Under the pieces are notes generated by a model. That model was not told where the DNA came from. It ran no database searches and worked only from the letters and a program-made list of their open reading frames with translations. A stretch of DNA of 5,669 nt. Source: Acidocella sp. GTDB taxonomy: Bacteria; Pseudomonadota; Alphaproteobacteria; Acetobacterales; Acetobacteraceae. Below, piece by piece: positions 5,227 to 5,669 of this stretch (the first letter of the stretch is position 1; each line of letters begins with the position of its first letter). The stretch spans positions 1 through 5,669 of the forward strand of contig JAQUAC010000162.1 of assembly GCA_028687415.1 (NCBI GenBank), written 5' to 3'. The position numbers were made by a program, and so were the translations under genes.

Positions 5227-5669
5227 ATGTCTGACCGGAGCGAACAGGCTATTCTGGAGGCGGATGCCGCCACTCTGCATAAAATGGGATATGCGCAGGA
5301 ACTTTCTCGGCGCATGCATGGGTTTTCGAACTTTGCTGTCTCCTTCTCCATTATTTGTATTCTTGCGGGTGGCATCACCTCTTTCCAGACGGGCTTCTGC
5401 ACAGGCGGTGCTTTCACCACCATCGCAGGTTGGTTTGCCGGCGCCGTGTTCGCTCTCATCGTTGGCTGCTCCATGGCGCAGATCGCTTCCGCCTACCCCA
5501 CGGCGGGCGGGCTGTACCACTGGTCGTCCATTTTGGGCGGGCGGGCCTGGGGCTGGGTCACGGCCTGGTTCAACATGCTGGGGCTGATCTTCGTCATCGC
5601 CTCGGTGAATGTCGGCGTGTACTTTCTATTCACCGGGCTTATCCTGGGCGACATCTTCAATATCGACAC
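5227..5669 (+). CDS. APC-superfamily amino acid/amine permease, C-terminus beyond window
   Basis: This inner-membrane transporter is cut by the right edge: 147 codons of an expected roughly 480-540 are present, with no stop. A polar N-terminus ending in LHKMGYAQELSRRM leads into TM1 near residues 33-53 (FSNFAVSFSIICILAGGITSF region), whose unwound glycine-rich GGITS is the typical APC substrate-binding break. TM2 lies near 61-82 and TM3 near 113-138. Between TM2 and TM3, AQIASAYPTAGGLYHWSS (84-101) is the family signature loop shared by GABA, choline and amino acid permeases of the ACT/BAT1-like group. The divergent gene encodes a gamma-glutamyl-amine ligase type enzyme, so an amine, polyamine or amino acid substrate is inferred; the visible part does not decide which. 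The ATG at 5227 has AAGGGG six bases upstream. Confidence 0.92.
   Translation, partial: MSDRSEQAILEADAATLHKMGYAQELSRRMHGFSNFAVSFSIICILAGGITSFQTGFCTGGAFTTIAGWFAGAVFALIVGCSMAQIASAYPTAGGLYHWSSILGGRAWGWVTAWFNMLGLIFVIASVNVGVYFLFTGLILGDIFNID

Noticed and set aside
5146..5520. 124-codon minus-strand ORF opposite the permease start and promoter region
   Set aside because: It covers the divergent promoter and runs opposite a well-supported permease frame. It has no motif and no family resemblance.
1..5669. CRISPR array, insertion sequence or phage genes
   Set aside because: No regularly spaced direct repeats, transposase or integrase motifs, terminal inverted repeats with target duplications, or phage proteins are seen on either strand.

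Overview
The window looks like chromosomal DNA from a GC-rich bacterium, most likely a proteobacterium and possibly an alphaproteobacterium. This rests on high GC in the coding regions, GC-rich third codon positions, the protein families present and one FNR/CRP-like box. No rRNA, tRNA or taxon-specific marker is present, so the assignment is loose.

Layout. Positions 1-2005 (minus strand) hold the N-terminal 668 codons of a P-type cation-transporting ATPase of the type IIA (PacL/SERCA-like) kind; its C-terminal membrane part lies beyond the left edge. It is the largest gene here, and every diagnostic P-type motif can be read in one unbroken frame. Just upstream on the same strand are a doubtful 70-codon small ORF (1992-2204) and a complete AI-2E/PerM-family membrane protein (2182-3222). 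These three probably form one transcription unit reading leftward: AI-2E family protein, small ORF, ATPase. Positions 3223-3717 are a 495-bp gene-free stretch, visibly richer in AT than the genes. It carries a series of perfect inverted repeats, one containing an FNR/CRP-like half-palindrome and one forming a 10-bp stem that may be a terminator. Positions 3718-5079 (minus) hold a complete glutamine-synthetase-fold enzyme of the gamma-glutamylpolyamine/amine ligase type. After a 147-bp divergent promoter region, the first 147 codons of an APC-superfamily amino acid/amine permease run off the right edge on the plus strand (5227-5669).

How the genes may work together. The ligase and the divergently transcribed permease look like an uptake-and-activation pair: the permease brings in an amine or amino acid, and the ligase couples it to glutamate with ATP, as in the Puu-type pathway of polyamine use. 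Two inverted repeats in their shared promoter region are candidate operators, one lying over a perfect TATAAT in front of the ligase. The leftward unit appears to be an unrelated ion-transport/membrane-stress module.

The window contains recognisable families and no clearly new system. The points most worth a second look are the ligase's apparent loss of ammonia-site residues, the operator-like palindromes, the repeat-rich intergenic region, and the absence of a ribosome binding site at the ATPase start just where a small ORF ends.
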